From contig NC_083337.1 in the NCBI RefSeq assembly GCF_019175385.1, positions 162,019,713 through 162,083,712 of the forward strand: a stretch of DNA of 64,000 nt, given 5' to 3'. This DNA is from Lycium barbarum (Eukaryota; Streptophyta; Magnoliopsida; Solanales; Solanaceae). The notes below the pieces were generated by a model that was not told where the DNA came from, searched no databases, and saw only the letters and a list, made by a program, of their open reading frames with translations. Below, piece after piece: positions 12,262 through 23,416 of this stretch; position 1 is the first letter of the stretch, and each line of letters starts with the position of its first letter. Position numbers and translations under genes: made by a program.

Positions 12262-12640
12262 GTATCTGTGGAACTATTTTTGCCATGTAGGCAGCTTATG
12301 TGGATGCTTACATGGAAAGGAGGCTAGCTTATGTGAGAAGGTTCTAGAGAAATATGGAGATTTCTCATAGAAGACCTTAGAACCTTATGGAATTGCATGG
12401 AAAGTCCTTGGAATAATTTAGTTGTATAGAGATTTTTAGAATAGGGGTTTATTTGTAAATATGTAGGGACTTGTACAATAATTATTATTTACATACTAAT
12501 CCCTAGGTGAGTAGTATAAATAGGAGGGTCATTCATTTGTAAATCGTCAAGCAAAAATTAATCAAGTCTTCTATAATAAAAACCTTCCTTCTTCATGTCT
12601 TATTCACTCTAGGCTGACTTGGCATAGCAAGATCTGAGCA
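12262..12640 (+). mobile_element. LTR-like sequence, possibly a solo LTR of a Copia-type or TRIM element
   Basis: The segment has the layout of a plant LTR: a body with repeated AGCTTATGTG-type motifs, a TATA box (GTATAAATAGG, about 12513), then AATAAAAACC (about 12575) as a candidate polyadenylation region, then a short U5-like part. No reverse-transcriptase or integrase frame adjoins it. Exact ends and target duplication were not found, so the boundaries are approximate. Confidence 0.4.
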
Positions 12641-12971
12641 AGTTGTGCAAGAATGTGAGCGATTGTCAAGTGTCGTACGTGTGTTTAGTTGAAGACTAAG
12701 GACGTGACAATACGCATATAACGACGCGTGTATGTTATGGAGTCTACATTTTTGTTTTGGGCTTTGTTTTTGTAAGGAAATACTAAACTAGACTGATTTT
12801 ACAATTGTCGAACCAACAAAGAGATGAGGCGGTGGTTGACTTTGAGGATTGCCCAGTTGTAGATATGACATTTGAGCTCGGTACATTTAAGATTCTAATG
12901 CTTAACTTTTGGTATATTGTGAATGCTTTTGAGAAAGTATTGAGTTTAAAAGTACTTTATTATTGATTTTA

Positions 12972-13966
12972 TGGAAAAGGGTCAAATATATTCCTCTACT
13001 TTAGTTTATTTGTTAAATTTATCCTCCGTTAGTCAAAATATGCAAATATACCCCTCTGTTAGCCAAAGTATACACATATATTCTTGGATGGATGGAAATC
13101 CCAAATCAGCCAAAATTATCCAATTTCAATTAAAATTATCCGATCCGTCTATTATAACCTGACCCGCAACCCCATCTCCTCTCCCGCTTGCTCCATAGCC
13201 ATCATGGCCGGCGAGCTCCGGCCACTATCACATCATTTTAGCAAATGACACCCACATCTTCACAATGCAAGACGAAATAAATGATTACCATGCTCTCCCA
13301 GAGGTACATAGAAATCAGAAACTGCAGCTGCCTGCAAGATAGAACTTAGCACTAGGACCAAGGCTTCTAAAAGATACAGCTATCATCCGAAGAATCTGTT
13401 TAATATATCATTCATATTGATTTAGGAAAACAAAAGAAATAAAAAAAAAACTAGCAAAGACACTGCTAGGATCTGAAAAAGTAATATAACCAAAATAAAT
13501 CAGCTTGTACATTAAAAGAAATGCACAGCAATATTGAAAGATCAGAAAGAAAAAAAAAACAAGTACCTCTAAATATTACGTGTCTTATATATCAGACAAA
13601 AATTTCTCCTTTCCCACTATGCTTAAAAATGTTATCAACAATGTATATTTCAAGATGAGTGTTTCTTTCTGGGTGATAGTGGCCGAAGCTCCGGTTTCAC
13701 GAGTTCACCAGCAATGATGGCTATGGAGCAAGCAACAGTGAGGGAGAGGAGATGGGGTCGCGGGTCGGGTTATAATAGACGGGTCGGATAATTTTAATTG
13801 AAATTGAATAATTTTTGGCTGATTTGGGATTTTCATCCATCCAAAGGGTATATGTGTATACTTTGGCTAACAGATGGGGGTATATTTGTCTACTTTGACT
13901 AACAGAGACCGGAGGATAAATTTAACCAATAAACTAAAGTAGAGGGGTATATTTGACCATTTTCCC
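12972..13966. mobile_element. non-autonomous Mutator-like element with ~260-290-bp terminal inverted repeats
   Basis: Long inverted arms (12972 to about 13232 and about 13677 to 13966) enclose 445 bp. The arms share GGTCAAATATA, CTACTTTAGTTTATT and CGGATAATTTTAATTG (or its complement) and, further in, TCCATAGCCATCAT. A perfect 9-bp duplication, TTGATTTTA, flanks the element at 12963-12971 and 13967-13975. Nine bases is the hallmark of the Mutator superfamily. No transposase is present. The interior has exon-like stretches with GT donor motifs, which would fit a captured gene piece, but I recognise no protein. Confidence 0.85.
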
Positions 13967-13975
13967 TTGATTTTA

Positions 13976-15052
13976 ACTATCTCTGTCATCCTTAAAGCTT
14001 TCTAAATTCATTGCTTTGAATTATGAATTAGTTGTGGTGCTTAGGGATGATGAAGACTATTTATAATTCTATCTACTGAGGAAAGAGACACTTCGAATGA
14101 TAAGATAAGTGGGTTTCTTGGTATTCTGCTTTTCGCTCAGCAATAGTGTGTGCTTGTTTGCCTCTTCACTTCATGACTATCTGAAGCTTAAAAAATATAA
14201 TTATGAGTAGAACCATATTTTAGGATATACCAAAAAAAAATAAAAAATTAAAGCCCCATAAGGTTACCAAATTATTTCTACAGTTTTAGTTTTAAAATTC
14301 TTGAATTTTTTGTCGATAAGTGTCTTATGATTTGGGCATAAACTTTCCAAACATTGGAATTAAAGAGATATGCCTAGCAAAAGTAAAATCTGAAAAGAAA
14401 AGAAAAAAACTAAGGCCATTGTGTAATTAACAAAAAGAGAAGTAGGGCAGGAAAGATCAGCAAAGAGAAAGAGGTGCACCTATAAATAGAGTTGCAATAT
14501 TGATTTTCTATTTTTTCTTTGTTGTTAACATTGTACTGGGTGTTTTTCTTAATTTATTAATTGATGTTCTATTCTATTATATGGAACTAGATTTGGAATA
14601 TTAAAATTTATGTGTTTGACATTGTACTTGATGTTTTTGCTAACGTTCTTTGTTATGAAAGCAAATTGCAACATTATGTTGATCGTATTTCTCATACAAT
14701 AGACGAGGTTAATCTCAAGACCTCCCTCTTCATTCGAGTATATTCTATATTGTTTTATACAGTATGGTAATGATTCTTATTTCACTTTTTTAATAAATCA
14801 AATATATTCCAATTTCAGTGGTTCGGGTAAATAACATTAATGAAGTGATATTCAGTGAGAAATAATGAGAAAAGAAAAACATTCCCTCAGTTTAAGTATG
14901 TATATGTGTTAAGATATGTATCTGTCAGATGAAGCCTGCCAAATGAAGCTAGAAGTTCAATATGAAAGTATATTGTTCGGAAGTTTAATACTAAGACTAA
15001 GTTGGAAATTACTGCATATTTGAACTTGAAACTCCATAAATCCTTTGTGTAG
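13976..15052. other. gene-free interval upstream of the WRKY fragment
   Basis: AT-rich DNA. I looked for the N-terminal WRKY domain or earlier WRKY exons here and saw none, which supports the view that the downstream WRKY match is a fragment. Confidence 0.4.
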
Positions 15053-15499
15053 TTGTGGTGCAAAATACAAGTCAAGTGGACACCCATGATGATGAGCATC
15101 ATTGGCGTAAGTACGGGCAAAAAGTTGTTAAAGGAATTCAAATCCAAGGTACATCAGAACTACCGATTTTGACTTGTGAAAATTCGCTAAAAATAGTGTA
15201 TTTCTCCTTTGCCAGAAGATACTATAAGTGCACAAGTGGTGGTTGCAATGTCGGGAAGCATGTTGAGAGGGTCTCGCGTGACCTGAAGTCAATGACCACC
15301 ACTTATGAAGGAAATCACAACCACGATGTTGCTGCAGCTCGCCACAGTAGTCATGTTCATTTAGAGGTCCCCAATACTCTTCTAACTCCAGTAACTGCTC
15401 CTGCTCAAAAGGCCCGAGCCTCCACAACTTCATAATGATATGGCACGATTTTACAGGCCACCTTCAATGGGCTCATTTGGTCTGGAAAGGAGGCAACAG
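15053..15499 (+). pseudogene. group I WRKY C-terminal domain fragment with frameshifts
   Basis: After a splice-acceptor-like GTGTAG, the frame gives [10 protein letters not shown], then [13 protein letters not shown], then [11 protein letters not shown], and ends in the zinc-binding NHNHD. This is the DNA-binding half of a group I WRKY factor (C-X4-C and HxH ligands intact). Two breaks are visible. One base is missing near 15134-15139 in the stretch that normally encodes the residues just before the conserved intron (15149-15215). One extra G lies near 15411. Beyond it the matching sequence resumes in another frame (RFYRPPSMGSFGL) up to about 15499, followed by a T-run. Because the intron is 67 nt (3n+1), the missing base lets an unspliced reading stay open for 126 codons. 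No upstream exons were found. Decayed fragment is the best reading; an annotator might instead call a short gene. Confidence 0.8.
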
Positions 15500-16362
15500 T
15501 TTTTTTTTTTTTTTTCCATAAGCCCCTAGCTTGGACCTGTAACTAAATGTTTGTTTGAATCTTTTCTGAATTATTTATGAGATATCTCATAGTTTACAGA
15601 CTGATATAGACATATATTTGTGGTCCTATATATCACTCTTTCTATCAAGAGGCATATGAGTGCACAGAGGCTGGCGGAAGATGCGACTTTCCCATTTACG
15701 TTTCTTCCTTCACAATATTATGTTATTGAATATAAGCGGCTTAAATCCACCTGCATTTGACGGCAATATCTTTAGTATTAGAATCACACATTTGTCTTGG
15801 TACCATTTGAATGATAGACTTGATGTGTTTAGCGACAGATATTTTGAGTGCATTGATTCTTTATCAATTTGAAGGAGTTGAGATTTAAATTTGATTAACT
15901 TGAGGGACTTCATGCTATTCGGTCTGAATTGGTTGTTTTCATATCGCGCGGGTACGTATACTAATTTGGTTAATACACAGTTCTTATGTTGAGCTCAATC
16001 TAGCTCTTTTAAAGTAGGCGAGAGAACTCGAACTAAAAAGACACAATGTCATTCATAAAAAGTTTGAAGCAGAAATGGGCAGTTCATGATTTACTGTGAT
16101 CCCTTAGAGACGGGTTTTTTCTTAGAGGAACACCAAACCAAACACGTCAAAATACTAAACTTTTAATTAACAATAAGGAAAAGAAGTGAAAGGCAAAATC
16201 TTCCGTCAAACGGCAATGGACACGAAATCTCGAAGCCAATCACCGTAAACTTTCACCTCTTTGGAGCTACATAATAGAGTCAAAGTTGTATAGTTAACTG
16301 CAAAAGGAAACCTAAAGTTGCACCAAACAGATCTACATACGGATTAATAGGGTATGAACTTC
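15500..16362. other. gene-free interval
   Basis: AT-rich sequence between the WRKY fragment and the end of CSN5. A T-run of about 19 bases lies at 15501-15519. Nothing else is supported; the last part is probably CSN5 3' UTR. Confidence 0.5.
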
Positions 16363-19300
16363 TCAGGTTTCGATCATGGGCTCAGGCCCAGAGGGTTCTC
16401 CTTGCGACTTGCCAGACGGACGAACACTATTGAAAAGAATGTCTTTAATTACCTGTAAACCAACGATAAACACATGGTGTCAAGGCATTCCTATCCAGCA
16501 ACGGAAATGTTCACAGAACTCAAGCTAGAAGAATGATATGCAACTAATGTAAGAATTGAACAGTGTGTACCTGCGACATTAAGCCATGAACTTGCTCAAC
16601 AGTAATCTTAGCACTATCACGTGTAATCTTAGCAAGCTGAGATTCTTCCTGCAACTCAGAAGACCAACACATTAAGTACCACTATGCTACCAAAGTTGCA
16701 TGATGCATGTTGTATTTTGCAATTTAGTAAAAAGCATGCACAAGTAACAAGGTAAAAAGAAAGGCAAAAGACTACTGAAAGTTGAAGTAGAAATATCATA
16801 GAATTCAATCAATATCCTGAAGTTGTATATCAAGACTAGGCAACTACTGCATAACAAGCCCAATAGCGCAAAAACATGGGGTGAAACAATGTGGCCTTAC
16901 TGCAGCAAATTACTGATTTTATGCTTCGGAAAACACACAGGAAAAGGGTATTGCAGTACAAGAAAGTGAAAGGCTCCACCTGGTACCTCTATCAAGCTCA
17001 TCCCTTTCTACAAGTGCTCCTAATGCAGTAATAGAGATAACAAAAATTGTGATTATCAACAGCCAGACAATACGTTGTTGCCTAGTCATTTGTGATCCTC
17101 TATCTTCTTGCTCACGACAATGGATCTTTAACTTGTCACAAGTGTTCAAGGATACTGTAACTTCCACCAATACTTTTGGACAAATGGTTACATGCCCCCT
17201 AAGATAGACTTCGGAAATGGGGAAAAATGGCTGATTCAATGCTTTCGGGATCTATTTTCCTTGGTATAAATATTGCATGTGGAAAGGGAAGTAGAGAGAA
17301 ACATAAAGACTGATTGAAAATCAGCACCCGAGGTCTAAGACTGATATACCAAATAAGTAATCACAAAGCTTATACTCAAATTTCGCAAGGTCAGTTGCTA
17401 ATATAAACCTCTTAACAGAAAAAAAAAAAAAAAAAAACTCAAACCCCTAATTTAACAATGAAAATACAGGCACCTGTTGGTATTAAACAAATATATTCAA
17501 TAATGATTGCAGGTCCTCTCTTTACACCTAGTTCTAGTTCAGAGATCCGACATTTGGCAAGTGACTATTTTCCACCACTCTTAACCAAAGAAGCACATGC
17601 CTTTGTTCCACAGGTCTACTATAAGAGGACCAAAACCATTCATAGGCAAAGATAGGATCATATTGGTACATTATCATAATGAACTAGTTTTCTATTTGGG
17701 ATGATATTTCAAACACATTCAGAAGAGAAGGAAACTTCTCCTCTGTCCACTATACCTTTTTTTTATATCCCTGTTAATCTAGTAAGAGAACTCTTCGTTC
17801 TTACAATCTTGGCCGTTTCTCCCTTTCATAAGGGTTTCATGTACAGCTGTTGCTAAGAGTTGCATGAACCTAATCCATAATCAATCGACAGCTAATCATA
17901 GTTCCACATTTTATTTTTATTTTTTTGATGACATGGGAACCCGCAGCCGCTACCCTTCGGGTACGCACAGGAATCATAGTTCCACATTTAAATACAGAAT
18001 ATATCTTTTTTCTTCTTGTACTGCGCTACTTTCTCCTAGTTGATCTTCATAAGCACGCAATAGGTGCTACAGTATATAGATTTTAGCGAACTCTCATCAT
18101 TGAAAAAAGAAGAAGTAGAGAAATGAGCATGTACAATTGGAGGCAAACATATATTTTGTTCCCTTTGCATATCCTTGCATTTATTAATTGTAAGCAGTTT
18201 CATAGTCTAGCAAAATATGATCAAAACGCATAGTATGCTATCATCTACAAAGTTCCAAAATAGCCACTCTGTAAGCACAAAATATTATCTGGGTTTGATA
18301 ATGTCTAAATAGGAATCACAAGCCAAAAAGATTTGAAGATAAATGGCTTCAACAACAAAAGACCAAAGAACTGTCAAACTAAATGTTCTTTTTTTTATTG
18401 GTCAAACTAATATTCTCAAACAAAGTAAGAGATAGACTTGTAAGTTATATGCATTGTCAAGACTCAAGAGAAAACAAAAAAGAAATTACCTCCTTCTTCC
18501 TTTGAGGGGGTGCCATTAAGGGCCCAAAACGTGAATGGGACAGTTGATTTTCAGCTTGCTCCAACTTTTCAGCTGCATGATTTAATGGGATCAACTAATT
18601 TTGAGGTGTTTCAATATCTTGTAAATTCATATGAAGGCATCAAATAATTATGATGATAAAAGGAAGTGGAAAATGTAGGCAACAATGATATTACCAAGAT
18701 CAGATATCTGTCCAGCAACATAGTCTCCATTTCCAAGCAAAGGAGAAGAAGAAAGTGTGTTTACCCAATACTTGTTCCATAGTAGGTCCAAGAGATGGCA
18801 ATCGAGAGAGGACTTAAAATACGTAACATCCAATGAATAATACTGCAAATTCAGAGAAAAGTTGGTGAGTTAAGAGGCCAAGTAAAGCTGAAGTTGAAGT
18901 CCTAGATTTTAACATAAATGTGTGAGTGCATGCGCTCAAGCCAAAGAGGTAACCTGCTTGCAATGTACTCCAAAGTCTTCGATTTTGTTCAAAGGAATGG
19001 TCTGGTACTCTGAGATGGGGTCATCTGGAGGCTTATATCCGTCAGGATATGTTCGGAAGGCACCAATATCAACTTTTCCAGCAGAAACAGTTCTTGTTGG
19101 GTCAATAACAACTGCAAGAAAGGGTTCCTGATATTGCTGGTTAAGCATTTGTGTAGTTACATCAATGCCAGAGAGCCAGCATCCATAACCAGGATGGGAA
19201 TGGTACCACCCGACCACATTTTCCAGCCGACCAGCCTACACCAAAAACTCTGAATATGAGAATAGTCTGAACAAACTACAGTGACAAGCACACTCCAATT

Positions 19301-21188
19301 CAGAAAACCAATTCACACACAATGTATAAATCCTATATAACAATGTATAAAGCTTAAATATAATCAGCTCAAAAGCATTTCTAGGTGCAGCAAGATTGAA
19401 TTTTCTGCCTATGAAAGATTTTTGACCTGAAGCTCAAAATAAACTGCTAAGGTTACTAAGTCCTGAAATTATAATTATAAATAAAGACTCCAAGAAGATG
19501 CTTAGAGAAACACATATGAAGCAAGGATCATCTAAAAGCATTGACTTTTTGCTGATGATTCTCTAAAAATGTATGTGAAAAGCAGTCGTGGCACGTTCGC
19601 AAGAATCTCATGTGTATGCGCATGATAATGGAAGTAACCTGCGCAACATATTACAGACTACTAACAGGTTATGACTATGTTGCTCAGATCCTTCAAAAAT
19701 GTTGCCATGTATGTGTCGGACCCTCCAAGGGTTATACTCCCTCCGTCCCAACAAAAGTTTTGCTTTAGCTCATTTCACGTCCATTAAGAAATTAATAAAT
19801 ACAAGGTATAGTTTACCAAGCTACCCCTTTTTTATTAAATGTTTCTTGAGAATTGAGCACTATACGAAGTAATTCTTCACTATAAGGGTATAGTTGGAAA
19901 AGATACAAAATTTTTGGCTTGAATTCCTAAAGTGACTGTTATTTTGGGACAAATAATTTTTGCTAAAACGACACTTATATTGGGATGGAGGGAGCACATT
20001 TTTAGAGGACCTGACAGGGGCACAGTGGCATTTTCGGGGGACCTGAGCAACAAAGGTTATGACCAAAGAACTAGGAATGAGTGCCCCTAAGATGTCATTC
20101 CGAAGCAACGGCATGAGCATGCTAACATGTAATTGGAGCGACCAACAAACTCTATTAACTTCAGAGACCAAACAACAATCTGTTTGTAGCAGCATCCTGA
20201 CCTCGAATCAAGCAGTTGAGCCCGCTTTTATGTAATAAGATCAAAAACACAGATCACAATAACCATATTATGTTGTAGGTTACAATAAAGAGGAAATACA
20301 CAAATACTAGCACACCAACGAATTAAACCCTAATTTTAGACAATGCAACAGGATTTTCTTCTCAACTAAACAGACTTCCACTTAAGTCACATGGTACAAC
20401 TTCCATCAATCATATATTCTGTCAAAATGCCACACAACCCTCTAGGAAAATCAATTAACTTAAGCTTGGCAATATCATACATTATACCGGGGTCAGGGTG
20501 AAGCATTATACATAATGTATCAACCTTGTGTAAAAGGTGTCTAAACACAAATATTGGACTAAACCGGGTAACAAACTCAAAATACGGGCTACACCGGAGT
20601 AAATATTTTCTCCCAGTGGACATAGAGCATAATTTTCCCTAATTTTTATATCATATTAACCTACAGTTCTCCCCCTTGCTGAACCCGTTTTCAATATTCA
20701 TTCAATCTGAAAAATTCATCGTAAAATTGACTAGTTTTACAAACATAAAAATTACTAACCTGCTTATTGGTCTGTGAATACTCAACCATATATTCATAAG
20801 CATCAGCTTGAGCATTAACCCTAGTTTCAGTACCTTCAACAGGAAGGGCAAAAGCGTCCATAACAATAATAGCATCACCATCAGTCTTCCCTTGCATTAA
20901 TCCCATTACTTCAATCGTACCACCAGAACGCGCGTGTACAACCATCTTTAAAAGTGCGAGTGCAGAGATCTTCACGCGCTTGAAGAAGTGTGGGTCACTC
21001 GCCCACGGCTTCTCACGTTGGAACTTCGTTTGCGCCACCTCGTCGTAGTGGAATATTGCGTCTGATGCCGCCGCGTTTTCAGGTGACGCGCCTGACGGCG
21101 CGTTGTCCATTGTGACGATGTTGTTTTCTAATTCCCAGGTTTGTTGTGCAATCGCTGCTGATGATGCGTAGGAATTTAGAGCGTCCAT
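16363..21188 (-). CDS. CSN5: COP9 signalosome subunit 5 (JAMM deneddylase)
   Basis: Six exons on the minus strand (21188-20760, 19235-18954, 18842-18695, 18572-18490, 16648-16571, 16452-16363) join in phase with GT-AG introns to give 369 residues, the usual plant CSN5 length. The MPN+ domain carries the full JAMM zinc site: E93 in IEVMG, then H155 and H157 in [14 protein letters not shown], with D168. These residues let CSN5 remove NEDD8/RUB from cullins within the eight-subunit COP9 complex, controlling cullin-RING ligases in the nucleus and cytosol, including light signalling through COP1. The start at 21188 ([10 protein letters not shown]) is the first in-frame ATG and matches the family N-terminus. 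Introns 1 and 4 are large because of transposon insertions. Nothing suggests loss of function. Confidence 0.97.
17912..17971 (-). mobile_element. 60-bp 5'-truncated SINE with 18-bp target-site duplication
   Basis: The insert lies in CSN5 intron 4. On the minus strand it runs from CCTGTGCGTACCC through GTAGCGGCTGCGGG to an A-rich tail. It resembles the end region of a common Solanaceae SINE. It is flanked by perfect copies of AATCATAGTTCCACATTT at 17894-17911 and 17972-17989, proof of a LINE-machinery insertion. Confidence 0.85.
19676..20054. mobile_element. MITE with TIRs and 9-bp duplication, interrupted by a Stowaway
   Basis: This lies in CSN5 intron 1. The ends TGTTGCTCAGATCC and, inverted, GGACCTGAGCAACA are terminal repeats of about 35 bp. 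GGTTATGAC flanks the element at 19667-19675 and 20055-20063. Removing the Stowaway at 19737-19994 leaves a compact element of about 120 bp. A 9-bp duplication suggests a Mutator-type origin. Confidence 0.75.
19737..19994. mobile_element. Stowaway MITE nested in another MITE
   Basis: The left end CTCCCTCCGTCCCA and right end TGGGATGGAGGGAG are classic Stowaway (Tc1/mariner) terminal repeats. TA precedes the left end (19735-19736); the right flank reads CA, so the TA there has mutated. Length is 258 bp, with no coding capacity. Confidence 0.85.
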
Positions 21189-21235
21189 ATTGGAACTCTT
21201 TGGAGAAGGTGCAATTGTTGAGCTCTTTGGTGTAA

Positions 21236-21503
21236 TCTGGTTTTATGAGTGAAAAATCTACAAGGGTTAATTAGAAGAAAGGTTTTTCTTTTTTCTTTTT
21301 TTTTTAATTAAAAAAAGGTTTGAAAAGAAGAAATTAAAGAAATTAAGAAAGATTAAATTACTTAATGGGATATGCTTCAATCTGGTTTTATAAGTGAAAA
21401 ATCGACTAGGGTTAATTAGAAGAAAGGTTTTATAAAAAATAAAAAATAAATAGAAAAAGGTTCGAGAAGAAATTTAAGAAATTAAGAAAGATTAAATTAC
21501 TTA
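21236..21503 (-). repeat. ~145-bp tandem duplication in the CSN5 leader/promoter
   Basis: The block beginning TCTGGTTTTATGAGTG at 21236 recurs with about 90% identity at 21381. Shared landmarks are GGGTTAATTAGAAGAAAGG and AAGATTAAATTACTTA. It begins 48 bases upstream of the CSN5 start codon, so it covers 5' UTR and perhaps core promoter. The copies differ mainly in the length of a T- or A-rich tract. Confidence 0.8.
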
Positions 21504-21886
21504 TAGCCTATTATACCAAGCTTATTTTTCTCCACGAGTATTTTTTTTTTTCAATAAGTGCTTATTTTAAAAGAAGTGAGGAGTTTGGCCAAGATTTTGA
21601 GGGAACGTCAATGCTTCTGGGGAGTAGTAGAAACAATTTTTCAGAAGTTAAAAAGAATAATTTATGCCCAAAAGCACTTTTGAGAAAAATACATTAATTA
21701 GAAGTACGTTTTAAAAGTTTAACCAAACACAAATTGTTGCTCAAAAGTATTTTTTAAATTAATTGGTCAAACACAAACTGTTTTTCGCCAATATTAGTTT
21801 AACCTGTTTGTACAATGGAAATTATATACAAATACTAGTTTGTATATATTTCTATTCTAACAAGGTGTTAAATACTTACAAAAATA

Positions 21887-22172
21887 CTCCCTCTGTCCCA
21901 TAATAAGTGTCACCTTAACCAAAACACCCATATTAAAAAATCAATAATGCAATGTGAAGTTTACTAAACTGCCCTTATATAATAAAAATAAATTACTTTT
22001 TTCTCTTGATAAGAGCATGCATGAGTAATCCTTTTGATATTGGAAATCCAACAATATTAAGGGTAGAGTTGGAACAAACTAATCAATTTATGTCTTGGTT
22101 TCCTAAGGCGAGACTTCTTATAGGATAATTTATTTATTTTTTAAGGTAACACTTATTATAGGACGGAAGGAG
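21887..22172. mobile_element. Stowaway MITE
   Basis: The terminal repeats are CTCCCTCTGTCCCATAATAA at the left and, inverted, TTATTATAGGACGGAAGGAG at the right. The TA target duplication is intact on both sides (21885-21886 and 22173-22174). Length is 286 bp, about 700 bp upstream of CSN5. Confidence 0.9.
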
Positions 22173-23320
22173 TAATATAAGGTGACATTAAAAGTATTAC
22201 AAAATTATACCAAAGACATTTTAATTTGTGAATACAAAGTTCATTTGTGTGAAATTTGGAAAAGTAACAAAAATGGTCCCTTATGTCTCGGTAGATTTAA
22301 AGTAGTCTGTCAAATATATTGTAAGTTTGTAAAAGCTGAACATCTTTTAATTATGTCAAATATTTAACAAATTTCGTCCGTTAGATTTCACTAGTTATTT
22401 GACCTTCTCCGGACCAAAGTTTAAAGTTCTTTTTCATTGAACCAATTTTGAGGTTTTGAAGTAAGTTTGAAATTTTAAATCTGATTTTTGTGTTTATTTT
22501 GAAGTGGGTGTTGTTTGAATGAAGTAGTATTTAGAGGGCGAATACAAAATTTAAGATCATTTGGAGTTGATTTAATTTGAGTTGATTTGGAGCTGAACCT
22601 TTTCTTCATGACAATATGCTATATCATCTTCAATGGATGTTTAAATACCTCACATGGTGTTTAAAATATTCTGCGAGATGTTTAAACTTCTCTTCACACT
22701 CATATTTCAAAACATCTCTTAGGATGTTTCAAATATTCCGTGAGCTATGAATGTTTCAAGTATTCTGTGAAAATGTGAATGTTTCATACATTAAATATCT
22801 CTCGAGATATTTGGTGTGGAATAGAAATATTAGAGTTCACTGCATCCGAGTTCATTTTTGCAATTTATAATTGAAGAATTTACTGGTTGAGTCATATTCC
22901 AAAACAAGTATGTTAACATTCATGTTCCACTTATATTTCACGATGGTTCAACTTATTAATCAATCCTTTATACTATACTCTTTTTTTGACAAATAAGCTA
23001 GCAATCGTCGACGTGTTTCAAATTAAAAAAAAAAAAAAAAAACACTCTATTAGATAAAAACTCTTTTTTTCTTTCTTTCTTTCTTTTTTTTTTTTTTTTT
23101 TTTTTTGCAATTCTTAATCCGACATATATGAGAACCCGAAATATTACTCTTGCATGTAGACAATGCTTATAACACTCTGCCTCAACTGTTGAAATGAGCT
23201 GCATGGAAGAATAACTTGGATTAATGCAAAGTTAATTTGTTATAAATACAGTTGTGTAACATTCAACATTTATAACACCTTTATAATAACGGAACTTGTG
23301 TGAGATTAATAGTAGAACAT
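22173..23320. other. gene-free interval with simple repeats
   Basis: No gene is supported. From about 22620 to 22810 several loosely repeated GATGTTTMAA-like phrases occur. An A-run at about 23024-23042 and a (CTTT)n/T-run at about 23063-23106 create low-complexity frames only. Confidence 0.5.
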
Positions 23321-23330
23321 TTATAAAAGG
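23321..23330 (+). promoter_or_regulatory. TATA box of the phytocyanin-like gene
   Basis: TTATAAAAGG lies 87 bases before the start codon at 23417, the right distance for a short leader. A second, more distal TATAAATA occurs near 23241. Confidence 0.6.
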
Positions 23331-23416
23331 TTTTAGTTCAGTACTTCAGTTGCATTAATTGTTGTAACTTGCAATATATCTTCGAATAAGATTAAGAAAA
23401 ACAAGAGTAACACAAT

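Noticed and set aside
12835..12905. Coding-like phrase (DFEDCPVVDMTFELGT) between the LTR-like sequence and the Mutator-like element
   Set aside because: Short, with no convincing exon boundaries. A distant likeness to FAR1-type N-termini is too weak to claim.
16919..17239. 106-codon minus-strand frame in CSN5 intron 4 with a membrane-like segment ([18 protein letters not shown])
   Set aside because: No family recognised, no promoter or splice signals, and it lies wholly in an intron of a well-formed gene. A single hydrophobic run in AT-rich DNA is not enough evidence.
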